Origin: a virus | IMG/VR virus record: IMGVR_UViG_3300001450_000134 | Coordinates: 1 to 32,944 of that record | Reading direction: 5' to 3' (one strand) | DNA length: 32,944 bases | Part shown: piece after piece, positions 10,349-19,203 of the stretch | How positions within the stretch are numbered: the stretch's first letter is position 1 | Layout of the letters: each line of letters opens with the position of its first letter | Notes under the pieces: model-generated | Databases searched by the model: none | What the model was told of the DNA's origin: nothing | What the model saw: only the letters and a program-made list of their open reading frames with translations | Translations under genes and position numbers: made by a program

Positions 10349-13186
10349 TTATTCTATATGTACAAAAGTACTTGTGTTATTATTATTTATATCACTTGAG
10401 TCGATAGTTTGCAATGTTTTACTACCTAAAAACTCAATTGTTTGGTTACTATTATAAAGCCTAGCTGTATTATAAAAATTATCTGTGCCTTTTCTTTGTA
10501 TGTAATTATTATTTATAACAGTTCTAAAACTTGCATTTACTACTTTAACTTTAGACTCTGGTAAAAATTTAACTGCAGTTCCTGTTGAAGTCATTATAGA
10601 ACCAGTTGCTTGTACTGGATTTGTTTTAACTTCTGTTATTAATGTATCTACATGATTATGATTACAATTAACTTCTATTATCTCTTGTTGGTCTGCTATT
10701 CTTGATTCGTTATTTGCTTCACTTCCAATTGTAAGAATAGGGTCATTAATATATCCACTTCCCGCATTTGTTATTGTTATATTATTAATCTCACTTGGAG
10801 TTAATATAGCTTTTGCAGTTGCAACAGTGCCGCCAAGCTGTTGAGCTAATGTAATTGTTGGAGGTTCTGTATAACCTGAACCACCACTTACTAATATTAT
10901 TTTTGTGACTTTACCATTTTCTAAAACAGCCTTTCCAACTGCACCACTTCCGTTTCCTCCACTAATTAATACTGTTGGAGAAGTATTAGGATTATATCCT
11001 GACCCACCATGAGTTACATTTATACTTTGTAAACTTGTAGCTACTAAATTAAATTTAGCTGTTGCAGTTACGTTTGAAGATAAGAAAGCTCCAGTCGCAT
11101 CTTTTGATTGTGGTATTGGAAAAGAAATTGTAGGAGGTTTTATAAATGTCTTATCTGCTAATCCTACCATATCTACAGATGCTATTTTAGTTGCATTTGG
11201 ATTTGCTGGAGCTGTTCCAACTAAATTTTGCCAATTTCTGCCTTCTGAGTTAACAGTTATAACATCTTTGTTTAGTCTTCCTAGAGCGTCTAAACCTACC
11301 GTCACCGACGGTGCAACTCCTGTAAGTCCCGGGAGGGATATACCATTAAAAGTGATTGTCAGTGAAGAACCAGTATAACCAAATCCTGGCTCTCCTATTG
11401 TTAGTGCTTCCAAAGCTCCGTTTAAAGTTGTGGCTGTTGCTGTTGCAGTTATACCTGTTAATGTATGTGATGTTCCGGAACCAACTCCTGATATATTAAG
11501 TTCTGCTCCACCTGCTGTTGCTGATAAAGAAATAGCATTACCTGATATTGTTTTAACAAAATAAGTTGTACCAGAAACGAGTCCACCAATTGCTGTTCCT
11601 CCACCGCTATTATATGTAACTCCATCATTCGCTACCCATGAATTTTTTTGAGCAACTGATAAAGTTATATTATTATTTGAAGTACTTACAATTGAACTAC
11701 TTGAACCATTAAATGTTTGAGCTGTTGGAGCGGCAATACTTAAAACTGCCGTATTATAATCTTTACCACCATTACCTATTGTTATTGAAGATACTGAACC
11801 ATTTGTAAGAACAGCTGTCAATGTTGCTGTTGTAAATCCTGATGGAGTTCCACTATCTGATGATGTTATAGCAGGAACTGCAGTATAACCTGTACCTCCA
11901 GCTGTTATTGATGTTCCATTTATTATACCATTTTTTAAAGCAACTGAAACAGTACCTGACTTATGGACCTTTGCTGTAATAGTAGGTAAGAAAGCTGAAA
12001 CAAACATCTCAACAAGTATTGGAACATCTTCTGGCCCTATAATACCTGGCTGTCTATCTGGTATTGCTGATAAAACTTTTCTTATTGCTAATCCTAAATC
12101 ATCTGTTCTTTTTCTACCAGAAGGTTCTCCGTTTGGAGCTAGGTCTACGTAACCATTAGGATTAAAAATATCTTCTCCTAATACAGCTTTTGTTAATTGT
12201 AAGAATACTAATATCTCAGCAAAGTAAACAAATCCGGCTGGGTGAACTAATCGATTATATGATAGGTCCCAATCAGATAAATTTTTACCAGTCTTAATTA
12301 AATAAGAAAACTTTTGATATTTTTTACTATCCTGTACTACAATACTATCAGATAAGAATCCTTTATTATCTAAATATGTACCACCTTTAGGAAGAGAGGC
12401 GTTAACATCCCAAGCACCTGATGATGGTATTAATACACTATCATAAGGAAACTCTACTTCAGCGATATCATTAAATAATATTTTAAAAAATATCTCAATA
12501 GAATCTGATGTACCTCTTAATCTATAAAAATCTATAATTTGTTTATAAAGAGTTCTTTTATCTACAGTAACTCCTCTTGGAATTGTAGCTGCAATTTCTT
12601 TTTGCATTAATTCTAAATAGCCTGAGCTATTAGTATCGATATCCATTGCCTGTTCAATCGTATTCATTACATACGATGGACCTGGACCTACCCAATTCTT
12701 TTGTATTGTTGTTAATTTGGCTGAAGAGTTATTATGAGCTGATAAACCGTTAACAGTAAATGTCTTACCTATTTCAGACGTTGAATTGACGAGTGTGCCT
12801 GGTAGTTCATTACCATTTGTTATTGCTACATTGACATCAGTTAAAGTTATATTAGTAGTTGTACCATTAGGAGCTGTTATAACAAGAGATGAGCCTGCAC
12901 CGGTTTCATCTGTAAAAAATTTATTATTCTCGTTATTAGGGTCAGGTATTCTAAATTGTGCTTGGCCATTTAATACAACATCTGTAAAAACATTATTTTC
13001 TTGATAAATAAATTCATCCATATTCATAAATGCATAATAAGCTTGTAAGAATTTATCTAGCTTATCTTTATTTTCTAATATTTCGGATGGTATTATTTGG
13101 TCTAAACGAATATCTTCTTTCGTTTGAGACAGTGTTCCTTGTTCGAGTTCAATCGCTCCTGGAGTTAATGTCTTTTTATATCCCAT
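10349..13186 (-). CDS. Baseplate wedge/structural protein in gp7 position
   Basis: 945 residues, between gp6 and gp8, the place of the wedge initiator gp7 in T4. Residues about 30-400 are the conserved marine core, with KDKLDKFLQAYYAFMNMDEF and SDSIEIFFKILFNDIAEVEF followed by WDVNASLPKGGTYLDNKGFL. Residues about 425-825 are a series of beta repeats with the core GGSGYxxxPxxxI (for example GGSGYTEPPTITLAQQ and NAGSGYINDPILTIG); the same repeat type is inserted in gp8. The C-terminus is again non-repetitive. T4 gp7 is of similar size (about 1030 residues), but I see no direct identity to it, so gp7 is a positional assignment. The start overlaps the gp6 stop (TAATG), indicating translational coupling. 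Confidence 0.7.
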   Translation of the reverse strand: MGYKKTLTPGAIELEQGTLSQTKEDIRLDQIIPSEILENKDKLDKFLQAYYAFMNMDEFIYQENNVFTDVVLNGQAQFRIPDPNNENNKFFTDETGAGSSLVITAPNGTTTNITLTDVNVAITNGNELPGTLVNSTSEIGKTFTVNGLSAHNNSSAKLTTIQKNWVGPGPSYVMNTIEQAMDIDTNSSGYLELMQKEIAATIPRGVTVDKRTLYKQIIDFYRLRGTSDSIEIFFKILFNDIAEVEFPYDSVLIPSSGAWDVNASLPKGGTYLDNKGFLSDSIVVQDSKKYQKFSYLIKTGKNLSDWDLSYNRLVHPAGFVYFAEILVFLQLTKAVLGEDIFNPNGYVDLAPNGEPSGRKRTDDLGLAIRKVLSAIPDRQPGIIGPEDVPILVEMFVSAFLPTITAKVHKSGTVSVALKNGIINGTSITAGGTGYTAVPAITSSDSGTPSGFTTATLTAVLTNGSVSSITIGNGGKDYNTAVLSIAAPTAQTFNGSSSSIVSTSNNNITLSVAQKNSWVANDGVTYNSGGGTAIGGLVSGTTYFVKTISGNAISLSATAGGAELNISGVGSGTSHTLTGITATATATTLNGALEALTIGEPGFGYTGSSLTITFNGISLPGLTGVAPSVTVGLDALGRLNKDVITVNSEGRNWQNLVGTAPANPNATKIASVDMVGLADKTFIKPPTISFPIPQSKDATGAFLSSNVTATAKFNLVATSLQSINVTHGGSGYNPNTSPTVLISGGNGSGAVGKAVLENGKVTKIILVSGGSGYTEPPTITLAQQLGGTVATAKAILTPSEINNITITNAGSGYINDPILTIGSEANNESRIADQQEIIEVNCNHNHVDTLITEVKTNPVQATGSIMTSTGTAVKFLPESKVKVVNASFRTVINNNYIQRKGTDNFYNTARLYNSNQTIEFLGSKTLQTIDSSDINNNNTSTFVHIE
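10384..10391 (-). promoter_or_regulatory. Possible T4-type late promoter for gp8
   Basis: TATAAATA on the minus strand, 48 bases before the gp8 start codon and inside the preceding gene. It is followed by a normal leader and an AGGA ribosome site. The octamer occurs by chance several times in DNA this AT-rich, so position is the only support. Confidence 0.3.
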
Positions 13187-15030
13187 TATTTAAATCTTGA
13201 TGTTGTTGTATAGTCTATAGAACCAGCTGAACCAGCAACTGCAATTGTATCTATTTCTGGAGTTATAACTACAAAACTATTATCAATTGATATTAATTGG
13301 TCTCTTTTTGGTCCTAAATCTAGTGAGTTAGGAAGTACTGTAATTTTAATCGGTGTAACAGCATCAGGTGTAAAGTTATTTAAAACAATAGTACCTTTAT
13401 CTACATCTATTTCTCCAGCGCTTTTAATCACTGTTGTATTAACATCATTCACTACTTTATAAACAATTACATTTCTTTTAGTAGAATCAGTAATAGGCTC
13501 ATCACCAAAGAAATGGTCAACGTTATTTATTTTAAAAGCTGAAGATGATATTAAAAATGCTGTTGAATTGCCTGACTGGAAAAAAGGAGATGAAAAACTT
13601 AAACTAAAGTTATTTAAAGCGTTATTTACAGGCGTAATATTTTGAAACATTCTCGGTCTTACTGTTGTATTTAATATAGCCGGGTCACTGTTATCTATAT
13701 TCCTTGTTAACTGTGAGTGTCTAAACACACCGTCAAATTTATTTAAATTATTAAAATTATAATCGGTTATAGTATCTCTTACTACTGATTGTAACTCGAC
13801 AGAACTTCTATCTGTTAAATTAGGATTATATTTAAATGATACATCTAATTCTAAAAAAGTAAAGTTAGGGTCTACTATTTGTGGAGTTATTGATACAACA
13901 TTCTTACCTTTTAAAATAGCTCCTGTAATACTTGTTTTTTCTGCTGTTGTAAGTGTTTCTGCTAATAAAGGTTTAATACAAATATATACTCTTCCATAGT
14001 CGGGTGGGTCATTATCTTCTCCACCCCAAGTTGAAATAGAATCTATATTACTAAATTCTTTTTTAATAATAGATGCATAGTCATCAGCTGTTACTGCTCT
14101 GTTTTGTGATATAAAAGTAAGAGGAGCATTAAATCTTATTGACTCCATTGTTTCTTCTTCAGCTCCACCTGAAGCTGCAGTATCTAATGTGACTGATATA
14201 TTAGCAAAACCTCCAATTGAATCTACCATAGTAAATGAATTTGCACCGTTACTTTCAGTACCTTTAGTAGTTACGTAATCAACAGTAACGATATTATTAT
14301 TAGTCGGTTTAAATCCAGTTACGCCGTCTCCAAAATATACTTCATAATAACCACCTGGGTTTTCTTGTAAGTAATAAACTTTTGATGTAGAATCTACACC
14401 TCTTAATGTTTCAAATTTAGTATATACATCAAATGCTGTTGATTCTTCGTTCGCTTGTACACGTACGCGTAACGTACTTGTGTCTGCATCAAAGTCAGAG
14501 AGTTGAAATTTTTGATTTTCTATATCATTATCAACTCTATATTTTAATTCTCTTATATTTCCTTCAACAATAGTTACATCGTTAAATGTATATAATGTAC
14601 CAGCTAAAGTAGCTGTTTGATTTTCTAATACAACAAATTGAAATTCTTCACCACTTACTACTGTATTTAATTTTGTTCCTTTTGCTAATAATAATGTTGT
14701 GGGAATCGTGCCAGTTTCTCCAGCAATATTAACTACTAAATCTACTTTCGCTCTTGGAGATAAAACAGACCTAGGGGTATATCCTAATAACTTAGCTCTT
14801 GTTACGACATTACCTCTTATTTGAGCTGAATCTAAAAATGATTCATTTAATGAGTAATGAGCATTTAACGCATTATAATGAGTATTATAAGCTAATACAT
14901 CTAATAAGACATTAAGGCCTGAACCTTCAAAGTCATAATCATTAAATTCTGTCTGTTGTTTTAAAAAGTTTTTGAGATTATTTTTTATATCTGCAAAATC
15001 TAGTTCCGTTACATTTAAGTTTGTTGCCAT
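13186..15030 (-). CDS. 6: Baseplate wedge protein gp6 (baseplate J-like)
   Basis: 614 residues, close to T4 gp6 (660). The N-terminus TELDFADIKNNLKNFLKQQ, followed by DYDFEGSGLNVLLDVLAYNT and NESFLDSAQIRGNVVTRAK, is the hallmark of T4-like gp6. Mid-protein YYEVYFGDGVTGFKP is the baseplate-J-type strand-loop. gp6 dimers form the inner ring of wedges that holds the baseplate together and moves during sheath contraction. The gene starts one base after the gp25 stop and its own stop overlaps the next start. gp25-gp6 adjacency is conserved in contractile injection systems, supporting both calls. Confidence 0.93.
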   Translation of the reverse strand: MATNLNVTELDFADIKNNLKNFLKQQTEFNDYDFEGSGLNVLLDVLAYNTHYNALNAHYSLNESFLDSAQIRGNVVTRAKLLGYTPRSVLSPRAKVDLVVNIAGETGTIPTTLLLAKGTKLNTVVSGEEFQFVVLENQTATLAGTLYTFNDVTIVEGNIRELKYRVDNDIENQKFQLSDFDADTSTLRVRVQANEESTAFDVYTKFETLRGVDSTSKVYYLQENPGGYYEVYFGDGVTGFKPTNNNIVTVDYVTTKGTESNGANSFTMVDSIGGFANISVTLDTAASGGAEEETMESIRFNAPLTFISQNRAVTADDYASIIKKEFSNIDSISTWGGEDNDPPDYGRVYICIKPLLAETLTTAEKTSITGAILKGKNVVSITPQIVDPNFTFLELDVSFKYNPNLTDRSSVELQSVVRDTITDYNFNNLNKFDGVFRHSQLTRNIDNSDPAILNTTVRPRMFQNITPVNNALNNFSLSFSSPFFQSGNSTAFLISSSAFKINNVDHFFGDEPITDSTKRNVIVYKVVNDVNTTVIKSAGEIDVDKGTIVLNNFTPDAVTPIKITVLPNSLDLGPKRDQLISIDNSFVVITPEIDTIAVAGSAGSIDYTTTSRFK

Positions 15031-15031
15031 T

Positions 15032-15481
15032 TTATCTTAACCTTCTTAATACGATTTCAACTGCATCGTTTGAATCGAATTCTTTTATTTTAAATCTTAC
15101 ATTTATACGATACTCATTTTTATCAGCATTATCTATAATATCAATACTTCTTATAGATACTCTTTGTTCATATTTTTGTATTACAAACCTTATTTGTTCT
15201 CTTAGTTCTATATTAGTTAATACTCCAGCTGGTTCAAAAAGTAATCCTCTCAGATTAGCTCCTAAATCATCTTGAAATGGTCTCTCGTAAAAATTTGTTA
15301 TAAGTAAATTTCTTATAGCATTTTTAATAGCAGCATCGTCTTTTAAAGGTATAATATCCTTACGTATAGGATGTATCTTTAAAGATAAATCTAAATCGCG
15401 ATGAGGTTTCTTTTTAGATACAATCCTAGCTTGCTCTAAATCCCCTGATATTTGCTTGTCGCCTGTATATAATCCTGCCAT
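15032..15481 (-). CDS. 25: Baseplate wedge protein gp25 (GPW/gp25 family)
   Basis: 149 residues (T4 gp25: 132). The family signature is present: AIRNLLITNFYERPFQDDLG followed by LRGLLFEP and a C-terminal beta hairpin (EYRINVRFKIKEF). gp25 sits at the sheath-baseplate interface and nucleates sheath assembly. The ATG at 15481 is the only methionine in the whole protein, so the start is certain, yet there is no Shine-Dalgarno. The 17 bases between the upstream stop and this ATG contain TATAAATA ending 6 positions before the A of ATG, which puts the expected transcription start on the start codon. The mRNA from this promoter would be leaderless. Re-initiation after the upstream gene is the alternative. 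Confidence 0.95.
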   Translation of the reverse strand: MAGLYTGDKQISGDLEQARIVSKKKPHRDLDLSLKIHPIRKDIIPLKDDAAIKNAIRNLLITNFYERPFQDDLGANLRGLLFEPAGVLTNIELREQIRFVIQKYEQRVSIRSIDIIDNADKNEYRINVRFKIKEFDSNDAVEIVLRRLR

Positions 15482-15486
15482 ATATC

Positions 15487-15494
15487 TATTTATA
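15487..15494 (-). promoter_or_regulatory. Late promoter TATAAATA abutting the gp25 start codon
   Basis: Minus-strand GTATAAATAGATATATGGCA spans promoter and start codon of gp25. With T4 late spacing (five bases between TATAAATA and +1) the start site is the A of ATG. The same 20 bases occur at the 215-aa gene (20682-20701, plus strand), which argues against chance. No ribosome site lies between octamer and ATG. Confidence 0.7.
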
Positions 15495-15498
15495 CTCG

Positions 15499-16512
15499 TT
15501 AACCTGCTTCTTCAACCGTTATTGCGTTAGGAAGTGGATTTTGTACTGTGCTAGCCACCTCTTGTATACCTGCTGGTAATTGAATTGTTTTTGGTACTCC
15601 TATTAACTCTAAGAACTTACAAAAATCGAATGTTAAGAATGCAATAATCGCATCTAGTCCTGGTATAAGTTTAATAGCATCAGTTATTTTAGAGAGTACT
15701 TCTTTAAGTAGATATGCAAAATAATCTTGAGCAAAGTTTAATAATTTTTTTATTAATCTATCTCTTTGAAATTCAGATATCTCTACCTTTTCTTTTATTT
15801 CACCACCTAATATTTGTTCTATCGTAAAGGGTCCTATTTTTATAGCTTTTAATTCCTCTATTTGTTCCTGTATATCTTTTTTCTCATCAGCAATAATAGT
15901 TTGAATAGCTAATTTAGCTGCCGCTCTTGGGTCAGTTGGTAAAGTAAACCCTAATCCTAAATCTTGTAATCCTTGTATAAAATTACCAGTTTGAAAGTCT
16001 TTTACTTTTTCTTTAAAATAATCTTTTACTGTTTTCTTTTTAAAATCTATACTATCAAACTTATCTTTATATAATTTATATTCTGGTGGTAATAGCTCAT
16101 ATAAATTGTCTATATCTAAATCAATGTCATCAAATAATGTATTTAAATAAGTTCTATCAGTAACAAATTTAATCACATCAACTTCTATACCAAGTATATT
16201 AACTGTTATTTCAATAGCTACAAGGTCAGCGACTATTTTTAATAATTGTGATTGTACATATGTACTAAACTCATCAACTAAACCTTGTATTCTTATTTCC
16301 CATTCTATTTCTTGTATTTCTAATTTTTTAAACTTAGGGTCAAAAGGTTCAAATATAGGTTTTAAATCTTCTAGTATTTTTTTTAATTCTTCTATCTCGT
16401 ACGTATACGCGTGCGAAGCTAAACCTTTAAAATAATTTGCTAAATTAGCTGGTGTAGGTAATAAAACTGCCGGGCATTCTAATGGCGGTATCGTTAATGT
16501 AGGTGTTGTCAT
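15499..16512 (-). CDS. Unknown helical baseplate-region protein between gp5 and gp25
   Basis: 337 residues. The N-terminus is proline-rich (TPTLTIPPLECPAVLLPTPA), then mostly alpha-helical and highly charged, with long KxxE-rich stretches (for example EEIKE-type segments around residues 210-250). A hydrophobic part near residues 285-315 (KLIPGLDAIIAFLTFDFCKF) could be a membrane-active or buried helix. The C-terminus is again proline/alanine-rich. The start overlaps the gp5 stop (TAATG), so its output is tied to the hub protein gp5. Marine T4-like phages often have an unassigned virion protein here; a hub-associated or needle-associated role is possible. No lysozyme or peptidase motif is visible. 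Function unknown. Confidence 0.75.
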   Translation of the reverse strand: MTTPTLTIPPLECPAVLLPTPANLANYFKGLASHAYTYEIEELKKILEDLKPIFEPFDPKFKKLEIQEIEWEIRIQGLVDEFSTYVQSQLLKIVADLVAIEITVNILGIEVDVIKFVTDRTYLNTLFDDIDLDIDNLYELLPPEYKLYKDKFDSIDFKKKTVKDYFKEKVKDFQTGNFIQGLQDLGLGFTLPTDPRAAAKLAIQTIIADEKKDIQEQIEELKAIKIGPFTIEQILGGEIKEKVEISEFQRDRLIKKLLNFAQDYFAYLLKEVLSKITDAIKLIPGLDAIIAFLTFDFCKFLELIGVPKTIQLPAGIQEVASTVQNPLPNAITVEEAG

Positions 16513-17078
16513 TATATAACTTTAGTTTTAGTTAATGATTTAATTTCTATAGTTCCGTCTTCTAAAAATTTAATATAAGAGCCAGTCTTATGAGTTATTC
16601 TTATTTGTTCAGAACCATCTTTATTATCTATTTCTATTAAATGACCAGCTTTTGATTTATAAACTTTATTATCTATTGATGGCGCATTTTCGCCTGAAGC
16701 AGCTGCAACTATTTTTTGAGCAATTGTAGGTTTGACATATGATTCTTCAGGAATATCTGGCGTGCCTTTTGTTTGAGTAGCTATTGAACCTATAACCATA
16801 GGGTCTTGAGCTGATGGTCCATCTCTAAAAAAGCCAACAACCCATGAACCGATTTCTAAATGATGATTACCACCATTACCTTTTAATGATGCTGATGTGA
16901 CTGGCATCATAACTGTAGCCCAAGGTAAATCAGCAGTCTTTATTTCAGAGTTATCATAATAACCATAAGCTCTTACTTTTACTCTGTTTAAATTTTCTGT
17001 ATCATTAATATCTTCTACACTACCTATAAACCATGTAAAATTTCCGTTTACATATTGGTCATCATTTCTTTTAAACAT
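16512..17078 (-). CDS. 5: Baseplate hub protein gp5, OB-fold form without lysozyme
   Basis: 188 residues. The N-terminal OB-fold (about residues 12-110: FTWFIGSVEDINDTENLNRV, then DLPWATVMMPVTS and GSWVVGFFRDGPSAQDPMVI) is the gp5/VgrG hub domain. After a linker comes a short beta segment (AGHLIEIDNKDGSEQIRITH ... GSYIKFLEDGTIEIKS), the start of the spike domain. T4 gp5 has 575 residues with a lysozyme domain and a long beta-helix; both are absent, and no frameshift explains it because the downstream gene starts on the stop codon. A lysozyme-free gp5 is common in marine T4-like phages. It should form the trimeric hub with gp27, encoded just upstream. An AGGG site precedes the start. Confidence 0.88.
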   Translation of the reverse strand: MFKRNDDQYVNGNFTWFIGSVEDINDTENLNRVKVRAYGYYDNSEIKTADLPWATVMMPVTSASLKGNGGNHHLEIGSWVVGFFRDGPSAQDPMVIGSIATQTKGTPDIPEESYVKPTIAQKIVAAASGENAPSIDNKVYKSKAGHLIEIDNKDGSEQIRITHKTGSYIKFLEDGTIEIKSLTKTKVI

Positions 17079-17079
17079 A

Positions 17080-18405
17080 TTAATTTTTCCCTAAAAGGTC
17101 TAGTTGATATTCTTTAAATGAATCTTTTTTCAACGTTGCATGTATTACATATCCATCTTTTGCAAAATGATGAATAGTTTTTGTCACTAAATATTTACCA
17201 GAAAGCATTTGGTCTATAACATCATCTCCTGATACTAATTCTTCTGTTATATCAGCGTGTTTTAAAATTTCTAATTCAACAATTTTACCTGGAGCAAAAT
17301 TAAAGTCTCCAGCAATAATCATATCAATTGAAGTATTATTTATTGTAGATGAAGCGGTTATAGATTGCATCATACCTTTATTATCTGTTTGTTTATGATA
17401 ATTAGATAGGTCAAATGCATTCTCATTTAATGATTGATAGTATTTTTTAGATTCTCGCATATCAAAAAGCTTTTCTTCATCAACTGTCATTTCCGGAACA
17501 GCTGCAGGATACCTATTTAATGTAGGTTCAGGTGGTTCATCTTCAAATTTAAATTTATATACTTCAGTTTCTTTAGTTGATATATCTATTGTAGTGAGAA
17601 TAGAACCATAGACTCCATTTTCAACGGGTGTAAGTTTAGAAAGATTAAGAGCTGATTTTATTTTTCTTATTTTATTTCTTTCTTCTTCAAACATTAATTC
17701 TTCTTTACTTCTAAACCTTGTTTGTTCAAATTCAGGATTTTTATTATAATTATTATATACCTCTCCGTTTAAAATTTCTTTATATGATGTTAAAATTAAT
17801 CCTTCACCTGCAGTTTCATAAAAATATAATGGTGTTCCTTTATCATTTGCATTTCTTAATAGCCATGCTATTGTATCAAGTGGTTTTAAATTTGGATATA
17901 TACCTTTGCATATAGCATTTCCAGAAGCTCTTGCATCTATTTTAGACTTAAGTTGAGATTTTACTATACTGCTAATTAATTGCTTAGTATCTCCATTAAA
18001 AGAAGTATTTAAAAGTTTTTTATTATTTAAATAAGCATGCTTTGAAACACAAACTAATGAATAGGTTACTGATGATGCAGTACGTTCAGTAAATCTTACA
18101 ATATCTGATACATAAACTTCTAATTCAAAGAATTGAAATCCTTTTATTGGTTCTTCACGCGATATACTAAACATTATTTTTTCGTTTCCAGCAAGATTTG
18201 CTGAAGAAAATAAATTAATACCATCTAATATTTGCATTTCTACTATAATACCTGAACGGTGCAAAGCTTCGTATATTTTAACATCATGAACTAACCTAGT
18301 CATGTCAATGGGATGGCCTGAATTAGTAGTTAATTCAACGTTATCAATAGTAAACCCTATAGGGTTTAAGCAAATTTGTTCTTCATTTGTTAAATTATAA
18401 GCCAT
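17080..18405 (-). CDS. 27: Baseplate hub protein gp27-like
   Basis: 441 residues (T4 gp27: 391). The N-terminal tube-like domain is visible: HPIDMTRLVHDVKIYEALHR, then IIVEMQILDGINLF and EKIMFSISREEPIKGFQFFE. The central part has CVSKHAYLNNKKLLNTSF and IAWLLRNANDKGTPLYFYE, typical of the gp27/gp44-like hub fold. The C-terminal part (SIDMIIAGDFNFAPGKIVEL ... GKYLVTKTIHHFA) is also characteristic. gp27 trimers adapt the gp5 spike to the hexameric tail tube. It lies between gp53 and gp5 with gaps of 1-4 bases. No Shine-Dalgarno is visible: the start is five bases from the gp53 stop, so it probably depends on translation of gp53. Confidence 0.85.
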   Translation of the reverse strand: MAYNLTNEEQICLNPIGFTIDNVELTTNSGHPIDMTRLVHDVKIYEALHRSGIIVEMQILDGINLFSSANLAGNEKIMFSISREEPIKGFQFFELEVYVSDIVRFTERTASSVTYSLVCVSKHAYLNNKKLLNTSFNGDTKQLISSIVKSQLKSKIDARASGNAICKGIYPNLKPLDTIAWLLRNANDKGTPLYFYETAGEGLILTSYKEILNGEVYNNYNKNPEFEQTRFRSKEELMFEEERNKIRKIKSALNLSKLTPVENGVYGSILTTIDISTKETEVYKFKFEDEPPEPTLNRYPAAVPEMTVDEEKLFDMRESKKYYQSLNENAFDLSNYHKQTDNKGMMQSITASSTINNTSIDMIIAGDFNFAPGKIVELEILKHADITEELVSGDDVIDQMLSGKYLVTKTIHHFAKDGYVIHATLKKDSFKEYQLDLLGKN

Positions 18406-18409
18406 ACTA

Positions 18410-19192
18410 TTATCTATTAATTAAATCTTTAAATGCATTTACAAATTGATTCATATGAGCTGGGTCTATATATCTTATTCTAGAGTTAGTATCATTTGTT
18501 TCTTCAAGATGTTGTCTGTTTGTAACGAAAGATAGGTTAGCTGGAGATACGCCGCCAACTATTTGGTCGCTATTAGTCACTGGTCTTTTAAGAGCATCAT
18601 CTGTTCTGTGATAATAGTATGGAGCGTCAATGTAATTATATACATTATAAGTAGAAACTGAATCTTCTGATGTTGCTCCTACAATTAATTCTTTAGCTCC
18701 GTTTGATGTACCTATAAATGTTCCTGTTGTATCTTGTACAATTAACTGACTTAAGTCGACTATTTTTTTAGTAACTTTTCCTGATGCGCTACTTACTGAA
18801 CCAGTAACTGTTTCACCCATTTTAAATCTACCAGATAAACTATTTTCATGGTTATTAAGTACTTGTGGATTAGTTTCTATCGCAAATCCATTATATGATT
18901 TAGCCATATACTCTTGTAAAGCTTCTTGACTCATAGGCCAAGCTCTGTATCCATCATGTAAATGGTCATTTATTAAAAAGAATGTCCAATAAAAATGTGG
19001 TGAATCATATAATCTACCAGATACTATATCTGGCCTTTCGCCATTTTTTATTTCATAAAATTTATATCCGGAAAAATTATCTATAAAAGTAGGTAATGGT
19101 CTTACACTTCTAAATAAATCAACCATATTTTGTTGAACTCCGGTACGATTAAAATCATACTTTACTTTTGGAAAATGTTTAAAAAAACTCAT
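18410..19192 (-). CDS. 53: Baseplate wedge protein gp53
   Basis: 260 residues (T4 gp53: 196). Signature stretches are FYEIKNGERPDIVSGRLYDS, PHFYWTFFLINDHLHDGYRA and WPMSQEALQEYM, all of the gp53 family, which completes each wedge and joins it to the hub. The extra length comes from a beta insert at about residues 120-180 (FKMGETVTGSVSSASGKVTK ... NGAKELIVGATS), a GE-VTG-type module also found in gp8 and the DUF4815 protein. The C-terminus (TNDTNSRIRYIDPAHMNQFV) is conserved-looking. An AGGAG site lies 8 bases before the start. Confidence 0.9.
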   Translation of the reverse strand: MSFFKHFPKVKYDFNRTGVQQNMVDLFRSVRPLPTFIDNFSGYKFYEIKNGERPDIVSGRLYDSPHFYWTFFLINDHLHDGYRAWPMSQEALQEYMAKSYNGFAIETNPQVLNNHENSLSGRFKMGETVTGSVSSASGKVTKKIVDLSQLIVQDTTGTFIGTSNGAKELIVGATSEDSVSTYNVYNYIDAPYYYHRTDDALKRPVTNSDQIVGGVSPANLSFVTNRQHLEETNDTNSRIRYIDPAHMNQFVNAFKDLINR

Positions 19193-19203
19193 ATATTCAA
19201 CTC

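Noticed and set aside
11295-11340. GC-rich palindrome ACCGTC-ACC-GACGGT inside the 945-aa gene
   Set aside because: It is in frame coding sequence of a repeat region, has no T tract and no gene boundary nearby.
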